Virus record (IMG/VR): IMGVR_UViG_3300033141_002284
Coordinates: 1-58,011 of that record
Length of the DNA stretch: 58,011 nucleotides
DNA from: a virus
Strand: one strand, 5' to 3'
Part shown: positions 14,486-21,209 of the stretch, one piece after another
How the letters are laid out: every line of letters starts with the position of its first letter
Position numbering within the stretch: position 1 is the stretch's first letter
Translations under genes and position numbers: made by a program
The notes under the pieces: generated by a model
What the model was told of the DNA's origin: nothing
Seen by the model: the letters and a program-made list of their open reading frames with translations, nothing else
The model's database searches: none

Positions 14486-14514
14486 ATTGTAACATAAACT
14501 CAAATATTTGTAAA
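14486..14514 (-). promoter_or_regulatory. Promoter for the erf recombination operon
   Basis: On the minus strand TTTACA (14514-14509), a 17-base spacer and TACAAT (14491-14486) are present. The transcript would begin close to the ribosome site of erf. The -35 flank is identical over 17 bases to that of promoter 6336-6364. Confidence 0.7.
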
Positions 14515-14538
14515 GTAGTTTTTAACTATATTCGCAAA

Positions 14539-14566
14539 TAAAAAAGCCCTGGATTTCTCCAGAGCT
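14539..14566 (-). terminator. Intrinsic terminator before the erf promoter
   Basis: Minus strand AGCTCTGGA-GAAA-TCCAGGGCT is a nine-base stem (one T-G) with a GNRA loop, followed by TTTTTT. It ends the operon that reaches 14590. Confidence 0.8.
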
Positions 14567-14567
14567 T

Positions 14568-14590
14568 AATTGTAAACAGATTTTACAATT
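14568..14590. promoter_or_regulatory. Palindromic operator-like site, perfect copy
   Basis: Nine-base arms AATTGTAAA and TTTACAATT flank CAGAT. It overlaps the last base of the upstream stop codon and precedes the terminator and promoter of erf. Confidence 0.5.
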
Positions 14591-14760
14591 TAACAATACC
14601 TTGAATTGGTTGCTGTTATCGGCACATAATCTTTAAGCGTACTGTCAAGTCCATCTAACATGCTGATAGAATTTTCCAATTCAATTCTATCGACAACATC
14701 AACCGTGCGCTGTAATCTGCTTTTTAAGATATTTTTATTTATCTCAATGGAATTCATCAT
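14590..14760 (-). CDS. Small hypothetical protein (56 aa)
   Basis: The start overlaps the upstream stop as ATGA, and GGGAG lies upstream. The product (QRTVDVVDRIELENSISMLD) is mixed charged with no recognised motif. It is the last gene before a terminator. Confidence 0.45.
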   Translation of the reverse strand: MMNSIEINKNILKSRLQRTVDVVDRIELENSISMLDGLDSTLKDYVPITATNSRYC

Positions 14761-14945
14761 ATTTTGTTTATCTCCCTTTTGTTAATTTCTAAAAATGTTG
14801 CCCAGATAAAAGACAATCCTAAATCGGAATAAACATTATCGCCGATATGAATGAGAATATTCTTTACTGCCCATTCATGCCGTCTTTCTGTAGCCCGGGC
14901 ATAATGAATAAAAACGCCATTTCTACGAATTGTTATTATCTTCAT
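14757..14945 (-). CDS. Small hypothetical protein (62 aa)
   Basis: ATG 14945 is chosen over upstream starts because the frame before it lies inside the preceding gene. The basic product begins KIITIRRNGVFIHYARATERRHEW and ends FLEINKREINKI. No family is recognised. Confidence 0.45.
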   Translation of the reverse strand: MKIITIRRNGVFIHYARATERRHEWAVKNILIHIGDNVYSDLGLSFIWATFLEINKREINKI

Positions 14946-15279
14946 TTTGTCCGCCTTCTGCCTTTGCAATAGCTTTTTCATTTGTATAAATAGCACCATC
15001 AAGCATATCAATCGCCATGCTGCCTATAGTAGTTCTCAATCCATAAAATGTAGATATATGTTTCATTATATCTAGGGCAGTTTTACACGCTGCAATCAAC
15101 TCAGGTACTGCCGCTATTGCATTAGCATCAGCCATTACAGTTTTTTCTATTTCGGGATTCAATCCATCAGTCCAGCGCATTACACATATTTGAGAAAAAG
15201 GATTATCCCATCTTATTACTAATCCTATAGAATCTTGTTTTTCCACAATCCACGGCCCTGGTGTATGTTTCGTTTTCAT
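14923..15279 (-). CDS. Conserved phage protein (HTPGPW family)
   Basis: The 118-residue protein starts with TPGPWIVEKQ and contains ADANAIAAVPELIAACKTAL, the hallmark of a very common small phage family of unknown function. The start overlaps the upstream stop as ATGA. Confidence 0.65.
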   Translation of the reverse strand: MKTKHTPGPWIVEKQDSIGLVIRWDNPFSQICVMRWTDGLNPEIEKTVMADANAIAAVPELIAACKTALDIMKHISTFYGLRTTIGSMAIDMLDGAIYTNEKAIAKAEGGQNEDNNNS

Positions 15280-15473
15280 TTTACCCTCCCCGGCAAATCA
15301 ATAAATCCATGATCTGGCCCTTGAATGCTGATGACCCTACCATCAGGAAATCTGCGATTTATTCCGATTTTAGCGGCCTTAATAGCGGCATCATTACTCG
15401 ATGCATACAGAAAGAACGATCTCATTTTTCGACTTCTTTTAGTCGGCAAAAAACTTACCTTGTATTTTTCCAT
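15276..15473 (-). CDS. Small hypothetical protein (65 aa)
   Basis: ATG 15473 follows AAGGAGAAGAAA, so earlier in-frame ATGs are rejected. The basic product reads KYKVSFLPTKRSRKMRSFFL and later RVISIQGPDHGFIDL. No family is recognised. Confidence 0.5.
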   Translation of the reverse strand: MEKYKVSFLPTKRSRKMRSFFLYASSNDAAIKAAKIGINRRFPDGRVISIQGPDHGFIDLPGRVK

Positions 15474-15483
15474 TTTCTTCTCC

Positions 15484-15654
15484 TTACAAATTTTTCGTAA
15501 TAACTCTGGTACTGCCAGACTTATCATTATACCAGAAAATCAATGCCCCTTCTTCTTCAGTAAAACAATTCTTAAATTGCATCCCATCGCAAGAAAATAT
15601 ATTACCATGCTTTTTAATAGCTTCATCTATCAGGGTCTGTTTAATTTCTTCCAA
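15484..15654 (-). CDS. Small hypothetical protein with TTG start (56 aa)
   Basis: AGGAGG lies seven bases before TTG 15654, the only fitting start. The product reads EEIKQTLIDEAIKKHGN, then SCDGMQFKNCFTEE and an aromatic strand LIFWYNDKSG. No family is recognised. Confidence 0.45.
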   Translation of the reverse strand: MEEIKQTLIDEAIKKHGNIFSCDGMQFKNCFTEEEGALIFWYNDKSGSTRVITKNL

Positions 15655-15681
15655 TTTTTAACCTCCTTTTATTTAATCAAG

Positions 15682-15822
15682 TTACTTCCAATATTTGATA
15701 CAATAAATTAATGTACCACCAGCTACATAACGATATGTATGTATGCAAAACCCATGTTGACTAAACCATGCTATTGCATGATCCCTTTTTAACTCATTAA
15801 AAAAGTATTTAATTAATTCCAT
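15682..15822 (-). CDS. Small hypothetical protein (46 aa)
   Basis: AGGGGGG precedes ATG 15822. The product is aromatic (LIKYFFNELKRDHAIAWFSQHGF) and basic. No family is recognised. Confidence 0.4.
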   Translation of the reverse strand: MELIKYFFNELKRDHAIAWFSQHGFCIHTYRYVAGGTLIYCIKYWK

Positions 15823-15864
15823 TTCAATCCCCCTATAATTTATTAAAGCTTAAAAGATTTACTC

Positions 15865-15886
15865 GACGCCTAGTTGCCTAGGCGCC
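15865..15886. other. GNRA-capped hairpin in the gap 15823-15926
   Basis: On the minus strand GGCGCCTAG-GCAA-CTAGGCGTC is a nine-base stem (one G-T) with a GCAA tetraloop. No T-tract follows, so it is more likely an RNA stability or processing structure than a terminator. Confidence 0.4.
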
Positions 15887-15926
15887 AATAAAACCATTAA
15901 TCTTTCGACATCGATTTGATACGATA

Positions 15927-16121
15927 TTAGCTGTTGCAAAACATTTCCCAGTAATGATTAGTGATCTCATGCCCGTTTTCATCAAACAATCCACCACCGA
16001 CACCAGAGACCTGTTCCTGCCAATCAAGTTCAACATCATCAGGTAGATTTTCTGATAACCATTCCCGATATTCTGCTGCCTCATCTCCACAATTTCCATC
16101 CAATACTACTAATGTTTTCAT
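15927..16121 (-). CDS. Small acidic hypothetical protein (64 aa)
   Basis: ATG 16121 follows AGGAGGGAATTGT and is preferred over an upstream frame that reads through the leader repeat. The product (TLVVLDGNCGDEAAEYREWL, then VELDWQEQVSGVGGGLFDENGHEI) is acidic. It is preceded by hairpin leader copy 1. Confidence 0.5.
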   Translation of the reverse strand: MKTLVVLDGNCGDEAAEYREWLSENLPDDVELDWQEQVSGVGGGLFDENGHEITNHYWEMFCNS

Positions 16122-16149
16122 ACAATTCCCTCCTAATATTTTCTCAGGT

Positions 16150-16201
16150 CTAACAGACCGCCAAACGGCTCCAATTGGGGAGCCGTCCAGTAGGATGTTA
16201 G
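16150..16201 (-). promoter_or_regulatory. Conserved two-stem leader, copy 1
   Basis: On the minus strand an outer CTAACA/TGTTAG stem and an inner ACGGCTCC/GGAGCCGT stem (16186-16179 with 16172-16165) are joined by an internal loop. Its sides, TCCTACTGG and TTTGGCGG, are also conserved in copy 2. TCCTA of the loop could pair with TAGGA of the downstream ribosome site. The inner-stem loop differs between copies while pairing is kept. Confidence 0.5.
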
Positions 16202-16494
16202 CAAATCGCCGGAGAATTGATTGCCTCCATCGGGGATTGTGCCACCAATGTATTTCTGAGAATATATCCATAATTACCGCCTAATTTCTCAGACAGAAAA
16301 TTGGTAAATGGTGCAGTATCCTCTGGGTCAAACCAAACGGATTTTTCTATATCGAGTACTGCTATGCAACTATTATGGTTTTTTGCATATTGATAAACAG
16401 CATCAAATTCAAATGGCTTCCCCATTGATACCCCCGCATACATAGCGTGGATGTAAAAATCCTCATCTTGTTCTAGATCATGATATTTAATCAT
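16198..16494 (-). CDS. Hypothetical protein (98 aa)
   Basis: ATG 16494 follows TTAGGAGGAAAGGGA. The product has a DEDFYIHAMYAGVSMGKPFEF start, a IAVLDIEKSVWFD strand and a C-terminal helix with SEKLGGNYG. No family is recognised. Its stop lies inside the first bases of leader copy 1 and it is itself preceded by leader copy 2. Confidence 0.5.
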   Translation of the reverse strand: MIKYHDLEQDEDFYIHAMYAGVSMGKPFEFDAVYQYAKNHNSCIAVLDIEKSVWFDPEDTAPFTNFLSEKLGGNYGYILRNTLVAQSPMEAINSPAIC

Positions 16495-16524
16495 TCCCTT
16501 TCCTCCTAATTTTTTTCATCAGAC

Positions 16525-16577
16525 CTAACAGGCCCGCCAAACGGCTCTGACTTGAGAGCCGTCCAGTAGGATGTTAG
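16525..16577 (-). promoter_or_regulatory. Conserved two-stem leader, copy 2
   Basis: This has the same outer CTAACA/TGTTAG stem, inner ACGGCTCT/AGAGCCGT stem (16562-16555 with 16548-16541) and internal loop TCCTACTGG as copy 1. It begins eight bases after the stop of the zinc protein gene and ends about 20 bases before an AGGAGG site. Confidence 0.5.
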
Positions 16578-16584
16578 ATGATCC

Positions 16585-16788
16585 TCAATATGAATCCTGA
16601 TGCCGTGCACATAGATATGATCCTGCACCACATATCCATACGGCTCCAGCGACGCCACATATGGCGCATTTGCCACGATGTTCTGGATCGGCGTCTGGTT
16701 TATATATTTCTCCATCAACCACTTTCCCGCCAGCCAAAACCGGATCAATTCCATATTTTGCTAAAATATCCTTTTGTCTTTCGGTCAT
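16585..16788 (-). CDS. Small zinc-binding protein (67 aa)
   Basis: ATG 16788 follows AAGGAGGACAGA. The product ends in a cysteine-rich block CAICGVAGAVWICGAGSYLC with a final CARH, which looks like a treble-clef or cross-brace zinc site. An overlapping frame (16506-16754) is rejected because it lacks a ribosome site and reads through the leader repeat. This is the first gene after the strong promoter 16822-16850. Confidence 0.55.
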   Translation of the reverse strand: MTERQKDILAKYGIDPVLAGGKVVDGEIYKPDADPEHRGKCAICGVAGAVWICGAGSYLCARHQDSY

Positions 16789-16821
16789 TCTGTCCTCCTT
16801 GTTAATCTTGATCATACCTTA

Positions 16822-16850
16822 AATATAGCATATCCAATATTACCTGTCAA
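16822..16850 (-). promoter_or_regulatory. Strong consensus promoter
   Basis: On the minus strand TTGACA (16850-16845), 17 bases and TATATT (16827-16822) match the housekeeping sigma consensus almost fully. It drives the small-gene operon 16788-14590. Confidence 0.8.
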
Positions 16851-16859
16851 GTATTTTTT

Positions 16860-17282
16860 ACCTATCAAAGTAAAAAAGTGAGAAAAAATGAAAAAATATC
16901 GAATTTATACTAAACATATTGATAGTATTATGTGCTTATCACTATAAAATTAAATATATCTTTTTGCATGTCTACATATCCTGCTATTATCCAAATTTTG
17001 AGTCCATATCCGCCCTATACATTGCCTGAGGATCGCCATACAGCCTTCTTTGATAAGCACTTGATACTAATATACCTTGCCTATTTCGGCCGTTTTTAGA
17101 GTATGATTGTATCTATTTATGGTATATAGAGATAGATAGCAGCTTTTTTGAAAGTTCTTATTACAGCCTGTTTTTCGCCTATGCTTTGTATCTCTATACA
17201 TGGTAAGTAGATAGGGCTATAGGTATTTTGCAGTTTTATTGTAAACTACCACTTTACGATTTAAAGAGCCCGTATATCGCCG
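16860..17282. other. Longest non-coding stretch apart from the Y RNA locus
   Basis: No ORF with a ribosome site is visible. On the minus strand two imperfect direct repeats lie around 17217-17190 and 17150-17110. Both begin CTATCTA, contain ACCAT and end TAGAGATACA or TAGATACA. An open but startless frame of about 36 codons near 17110-17000 (ending YRADMDSKFG) could be a gene remnant. The region is AT-rich and could hold an origin, but nothing proves it. Confidence 0.35.
17238..17262. promoter_or_regulatory. Palindromic operator-like site with 7-base spacing
   Basis: Arms TTGTAAA and TTTACGA flank CTACCAC, two bases wider than the perfect copies. It lies just after the stop of the last lysis gene, at the upstream edge of the non-coding stretch. 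Confidence 0.4.
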
Positions 17283-17717
17283 TTATTTGACTATCCAAAC
17301 TATCGATATTATACCGGCACCAATCAAAACTCCGGCACCGAATTTATACCAGCCCTTAATCTGCGCCTGGATCATATCCTGGATATGTGCTGCCCTGATT
17401 TCTTTAAGAGCTGCCTCATACTTTTCTTCATTGTCCTTGACAGTCTGCTTTGAGGCTTCTAACAATAATGAGAGATCGTCCAATTGATTCTGCAATAGCT
17501 CGATTCTCTTCTTCTGCCTCTCCGGTAATTTTTGAGCCTCGATCAATAATTTCTTTAAGCTTATTATTTTCTCGCTCAAATTCTTCGAGTGTGCCCTTGA
17601 GATTAACAATTCTTTCTCTAACAGATTCAAGTTCTCCAGTAAGCTGTTCGTTATCTGCCCGTAGATCGGCAATATGATCATTAAGATGGTCAACAGTATC
17701 ATCAGTAATTTTTTCAT
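17283..17717 (-). CDS. Exported coiled-coil protein with C-terminal membrane segment (spanin-like)
   Basis: The 144-residue product has a signal-like N-terminus (LLMILLTILMIILPIYGQ), a coiled coil over about 25-110 and a hydrophobic helix near 122-142 (FGAGVLIGAGIISIVWIV). No lipobox cysteine is present. It overlaps the next upstream gene by 290 bases in another frame, as Rz/Rz1 spanin pairs do. A role in bridging inner and outer membranes at lysis is inferred from topology and position. Confidence 0.5.
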   Translation of the reverse strand: MKKLLMILLTILMIILPIYGQITNSLLENLNLLEKELLISRAHSKNLSEKIISLKKLLIEAQKLPERQKKRIELLQNQLDDLSLLLEASKQTVKDNEEKYEAALKEIRAAHIQDMIQAQIKGWYKFGAGVLIGAGIISIVWIVK

Positions 17718-17790
17718 AAATCAAAATCCCTACAATTATAATTGCTATAATCAGTATACTATAAAAGATTATTCTTTCCAGATTTTTCAC
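17428..17790 (-). CDS. Inner-membrane spanin-like protein (Rz topology)
   Basis: A GTG start at 17790 overlaps the holin-like gene stop. The 120-residue product has an N-terminal membrane helix (about 7-24) and a long charged coiled coil (VDHLNDHIADLRADNEQLTG and on). This is the layout of an i-spanin. Most of it overlaps 17283-17717 in a different frame. Sequence similarity to known Rz is not evident to me. Confidence 0.5.
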   Translation of the reverse strand: MKNLERIIFYSILIIAIIIVGILIYEKITDDTVDHLNDHIADLRADNEQLTGELESVRERIVNLKGTLEEFERENNKLKEIIDRGSKITGEAEEENRAIAESIGRSLIIVRSLKADCQGQ

Positions 17791-18026
17791 TTTTTTAAAT
17801 CCTTCAAAAATTTGAGTCCTTCAATCCCGAACAAAACCAATAAAACAATAAATCCAAATATGTATGGTTCCGATCCTTCAGGGAAAGTATCACTTTTTAT
17901 TAGCCATACTGTCAAAGCCAACACTATTCCTTTCCTGGAGAGCAGTTTCCAAATCAATCTAAGCAGCCGAGCAGGAATATCTTTTATAACTTCCCATGCG
18001 GTTTTTTCTTTAATGTCTTTCATCAT
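17787..18026 (-). CDS. Small membrane protein, possible holin
   Basis: The 79-residue product has an amphipathic start (KDIKEKTAWEVIKDIPARLL) and two hydrophobic stretches, about 32-44 and 55-69 (YIFGFIVLLVLFGIEGL), then a lysine-rich end. It lies between the NlpC/P60 endopeptidase and the spanin-like genes, where a holin is expected. Confidence 0.5.
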   Translation of the reverse strand: MMKDIKEKTAWEVIKDIPARLLRLIWKLLSRKGIVLALTVWLIKSDTFPEGSEPYIFGFIVLLVLFGIEGLKFLKDLKK

Positions 18027-18541
18027 ACACCTCTCAATAATTTCAATGCAGGATCGACATCCCAGCTACTCTTATCCAGCTTAGAAAGTTCTTTTATTTT
18101 ATCCCATTCTATTTGCCGCCATTCCGTTTTATATCCTCTTTGCTCATACCATTCCCGCACGCTTTTAGTAGTTTTTAATCTTGCCGGATCATTAATATTG
18201 ACAGCATCTAATATAACATATCTACCGACTACCGGCGTTACATGGGTCATTTTGTTTTGACCATAAAAAACGGCCATAGTTGCCTGGTTATCCGAATAAT
18301 CGTTAACCGGCTTTACGAATATTTGCTCATATAATCCTTGCGCATTAAGTCGAATATTAAATCCCAACATCCATAAGGAAAAACAAATAGTTCCAGAACA
18401 ATCAACTCCGAATAAATTTTCGGCTCCCCATATATAAGGTACATCTACAAGCTTTAAACACCAATACCGAAACTTTTCAGCAGCCGACATTCTGTCCAGT
18501 CTTGCAATATCCGCTTTTATTACCTGGAGCCATTCAATCAT
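18023..18541 (-). CDS. NlpC/P60 endopeptidase (endolysin candidate)
   Basis: The 172-residue protein contains YIWGAENLFGVDCSG with the catalytic Cys48 and a conserved THVTPVVG with His100, the core of NlpC/P60 cysteine peptidases that cut peptide stems of peptidoglycan. No signal peptide is visible, so release would need the holin. It lies downstream of a small membrane gene and upstream of the holin-like gene. Confidence 0.8.
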   Translation of the reverse strand: MIEWLQVIKADIARLDRMSAAEKFRYWCLKLVDVPYIWGAENLFGVDCSGTICFSLWMLGFNIRLNAQGLYEQIFVKPVNDYSDNQATMAVFYGQNKMTHVTPVVGRYVILDAVNINDPARLKTTKSVREWYEQRGYKTEWRQIEWDKIKELSKLDKSSWDVDPALKLLRGV

Positions 18542-18550
18542 ATCATCACC

Positions 18551-18784
18551 TCAAAAAAACAATAATTTTAATCCACAGCTCACCAAAGTTACAATAACGG
18601 CAGTGATGAATACTTTGCAAAATAGCCTTACCCTCTTTGCCATCTGTTGATCAAGATAATCGGTAATACCTTTAATGATTTTCTCTGATAACCCGTTATT
18701 GAGAAAATAATCGATCTTATCCAGCTTGCCTTCAAGAATATCGTCCCTTTTATCTGAATGATCTTGCAGTTCCTTTATTGTCAT
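18551..18784 (-). CDS. Small protein with C-terminal membrane helix (XhlA-like)
   Basis: The 77-residue product has an N-terminal helical domain (IKELQDHSDKRDDILEGKLD) and a C-terminal hydrophobic helix (FITAVIVTLVSCGLKLLFF). This arrangement resembles haemolysin XhlA-type lysis accessory proteins. It overlaps the upstream stop as ATGA. Confidence 0.5.
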   Translation of the reverse strand: MTIKELQDHSDKRDDILEGKLDKIDYFLNNGLSEKIIKGITDYLDQQMAKRVRLFCKVFITAVIVTLVSCGLKLLFF

Positions 18785-19110
18785 TTTGCAATCTCCTTAG
18801 TTGTTTTTATTTTTTCTTCAAGTACCTGCACTTTAGCTTGTAGTTCTTTTACAATATCTGGCATGGCATCTATATAATTTGCTTTATCTTCCTGCTCTTG
18901 TTTCGCCGTCAATTCCACCGTGCTTAACGGATATGGTTTTTCAATAATCTTTTTTAATTCATCATCCCAATGGACATCTGCTTTGCGATAACCTTTCCAA
19001 TCTGCATCGTTTATTTCAATTATAGCTTGATTGGCGTTTACCTTGTAGGTTGAATAACCAGCACTGATTATTCGTTTATATCTTTCCATTCCTTCAACTA
19101 CTAGTTTCAT
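18781..19110 (-). CDS. Hypothetical tail-associated protein
   Basis: The 109-residue product lies right after a fibre-like gene, with which it overlaps by four bases. It has a beta-rich start (ISAGYSTYKVNANQAIIEIND) and a C-terminal coiled coil (KELQAKVQVLEEKIKTT). A fibre chaperone or assembly role is possible but unproven. Confidence 0.45.
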   Translation of the reverse strand: MKLVVEGMERYKRIISAGYSTYKVNANQAIIEINDADWKGYRKADVHWDDELKKIIEKPYPLSTVELTAKQEQEDKANYIDAMPDIVKELQAKVQVLEEKIKTTKEIAK

Positions 19111-19889
19111 ATAATTCTCTTTACTACTATTTTGTAATAGTAATTATCTGTGTCCAGTATATTTGTAGTTCCATTATCAAGCATTAACGACATTCCCCCG
19201 GATCCTGTTTGAACTATTATATTATCATTATCTACTGCAATAATACCGTGTCCATATCTGGAGTCATTACCAGGAAAAATAAAACCCATATCTACTTCAT
19301 TGCTATTGGCATCTATCCCATCGGTACTGATTAAAACCTTCACCAACAAATCAGATAACGGCACACCAAGATTATGAGCAACGTTGCTATCGGTATTCTT
19401 TGTGGTTACGCTGCCAAGATGTACATTTGTCCAATCGCTTCTATTGATCCATCCAGTTTCATAAGTTGCCTGTAATCCAATTAAAAACCATTCGGTACCG
19501 TTACAAATTATTTTTAATCTATCATATTTGCTTGGCAATTTTACAGTTAATGCACCACTAATAGTTTCAGCATTTTCACCGTCTATTGTTACAGTTCCGC
19601 TTGCAGCAGCATTTACAATTTCCAATTCTCTAGTCGGATTTATTGATGCTGTCGGTAAGGTTATTGTAGCCGATGCCGTAACCCAAATAACCTTATATCC
19701 ATCATCATCCAATACAGTATAGTCAACAGCCGTTGTTTTTATCGCATTTGCGATAAGATCATAATTACCTTTAACCGTTTCCGTAGTTCTTCCGCTACCT
19801 GCCAGATCGATAATATTATCCATCAGCCGGTCATAATCCGATTTTCGAGTAGGTGTGCCTAAATTAACAGTGCTGGTATCCCAAGGCAT
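19107..19889 (-). CDS. Tail fibre or receptor-binding-like protein
   Basis: The 260-residue product is threonine- and glycine-rich and beta-dominated. Its N-terminal RKSDYDRLMDNIIDL matches RKADYDNLLEN in 20577-21200, so both share an attachment module. The middle repeats pattern such as ASATITLPTAS and GTVTIDG, common in fibre shafts. The C-terminal domain may bind the receptor. Position after the tail tip gene supports the call. Confidence 0.55.
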   Translation of the reverse strand: MPWDTSTVNLGTPTRKSDYDRLMDNIIDLAGSGRTTETVKGNYDLIANAIKTTAVDYTVLDDDGYKVIWVTASATITLPTASINPTRELEIVNAAASGTVTIDGENAETISGALTVKLPSKYDRLKIICNGTEWFLIGLQATYETGWINRSDWTNVHLGSVTTKNTDSNVAHNLGVPLSDLLVKVLISTDGIDANSNEVDMGFIFPGNDSRYGHGIIAVDNDNIIVQTGSGGMSLMLDNGTTNILDTDNYYYKIVVKRII

Positions 19890-20503
19890 TAACTTTCAAG
19901 CCCCTTCCCGTTTTCCGACCATAACAAAAAGATAGAAACCGTCGATGAATCCACAGCCTTGTTTACTGACCGTATCACATAAGTCGTCGAAGTATCTAGA
20001 ATATATGACGCCCTTGCGAGCCCGGTGTCTCCGCCAAGATCAGATGCTCCAATTGTACCACCGCCAAATATTTTTTGATTGATTTGTGTCGCTGCCCCGA
20101 TTGTCACTGTGCCAGAAGTTTCTATCTTCACTCCCGACACACCATTTGATAACCGATTTCTATTAATTGGAGTAAAAGATGTATCGCTGGTTGCTGTCGT
20201 TGGTGATTCGTAGATTTGTAATCTGCATTGACCACCGTCAGTCCAACCTTCAAGTTTTAAAATGTGAACATATGCTGTAGTACTTGCCGGAGTTCTAAGA
20301 ATTATGTCATAAGTGCCATCGGCTGCTAAGTTAGTAATTTGTCCCCAAGCAACAAATAATTTGCCATTATGTATCATATTTTCTGTATGGCTTACTGTTT
20401 TTAGTGATTCACTTACATAATCAAATGGCAATAGATGTTCATATCCGTCCTCGTCTGTATAATGTACAAGGTCATGAATTGATTTTAAATTACTTTTAGT
20501 CAT
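19889..20503 (-). CDS. Tail fibre-like protein
   Basis: AGGAGA precedes ATG 20503. The 204-residue product begins KSNLKSIHDLVHYTDEDGYEH and is mostly beta strands with serine/threonine-rich loops (GVSGVKIETSGTVTIGAATQ). It lies between two fibre-like genes. No enzymatic motif is visible. Confidence 0.5.
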   Translation of the reverse strand: MTKSNLKSIHDLVHYTDEDGYEHLLPFDYVSESLKTVSHTENMIHNGKLFVAWGQITNLAADGTYDIILRTPASTTAYVHILKLEGWTDGGQCRLQIYESPTTATSDTSFTPINRNRLSNGVSGVKIETSGTVTIGAATQINQKIFGGGTIGASDLGGDTGLARASYILDTSTTYVIRSVNKAVDSSTVSIFLLWSENGKGLES

Positions 20504-20523
20504 TGTTTTCTCCTATATTATCT

Positions 20524-20543
20524 TAATGCAATTTGTTGCATTA
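20524..20543. promoter_or_regulatory. Second-type palindrome over a TATAAT box
   Basis: TAATGCAACAAATTGCATTA on the minus strand is an eight-base inverted repeat with a four-base centre. TATAAT overlaps its first bases. It lies just upstream of the 20503 gene and just downstream of a TTGTAAA-type palindrome. Confidence 0.4.
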
Positions 20544-20553
20544 TAAAAGCCTA

Positions 20554-20577
20554 AATTGTAAAGCCGGTTTACGATTT
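20554..20577. promoter_or_regulatory. Palindromic operator-like site
   Basis: ATTGTAAA and TTTACGAT flank GCCGG, the same centre as the perfect copy at 878. It touches the stop of the 20577-21200 gene and lies upstream of a TATAAT box. Confidence 0.5.
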
Positions 20578-21200
20578 TATTCTTCATATTGTATTGTTAT
20601 CCATCCTCTATTATAAGAAGTTGAATCAAAAACCAATGAATCAAAAAACCCACCCAATCTTCTAGTTAAATATATATTTAGTCCATCAGAAGATATTGCA
20701 TTTATTCCACCATGTACAGTTGAATCATTTTCATTTGTTTTATAACTATCGAGTTCATAAAGAGCATTATTATCATCATTCCGTATCATTACGGTTATTT
20801 TCCTAATTTTCATATTATCAACAATACCATGTAGCACATATTTATAAGGAGTTGTGTCCATATTCCAATCGCCAATCTCTATTATTTTTGTATATAATCT
20901 TCTTAAGCTTACCGTACCCGAAATATCATAACCTACCTGTATAGATACCCCGCTAGTTGAAGTGTTGCTATCTATCCCTGGTAATTCAGGATGAACAGAG
21001 AGTGTTGCTGTTTCCGCAATCGTTATTGTACTACTCAAAACTACTGCATCACTAAATGTCTTAGCCCCCGCAAAAGTATTTGTCCCACTATATACCGTAT
21101 CCAGTCGGCCTTTATTATATTGTGTATTTTCAAGGAGATTATCGTAATCTGCCTTACGAGTTGAAGCACCGATCGAAACTGTACTGCTTGTAAATTCCAT
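20577..21200 (-). CDS. Tail fibre-like protein with shared N-terminal module
   Basis: AAGGAGGAAAT precedes ATG 21200. The 207-residue product starts STVSIGASTRKADYDNLLEN, matching the start of 19107-19889, and continues with a beta-rich body including FAGAKTFSDAVVLSSTITI. Two proteins with the same base and different tips suggest alternate or stacked fibres. Confidence 0.5.
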   Translation of the reverse strand: MEFTSSTVSIGASTRKADYDNLLENTQYNKGRLDTVYSGTNTFAGAKTFSDAVVLSSTITIAETATLSVHPELPGIDSNTSTSGVSIQVGYDISGTVSLRRLYTKIIEIGDWNMDTTPYKYVLHGIVDNMKIRKITVMIRNDDNNALYELDSYKTNENDSTVHGGINAISSDGLNIYLTRRLGGFFDSLVFDSTSYNRGWITIQYEE

Positions 21201-21209
21201 ATTTCCTCC

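Noticed and set aside
16506-16754. An 82-residue frame overlapping the small zinc protein
   Set aside because: It lacks a ribosome site and its end reads through the conserved leader repeat. The frame 16585-16788 has AGGAGG and a zinc-like block.
17000-17220. Two short frames (about 36 and 45 codons) in the non-coding stretch
   Set aside because: Neither has a ribosome site, while nearly all other small genes here do. They are kept only as a possible remnant.
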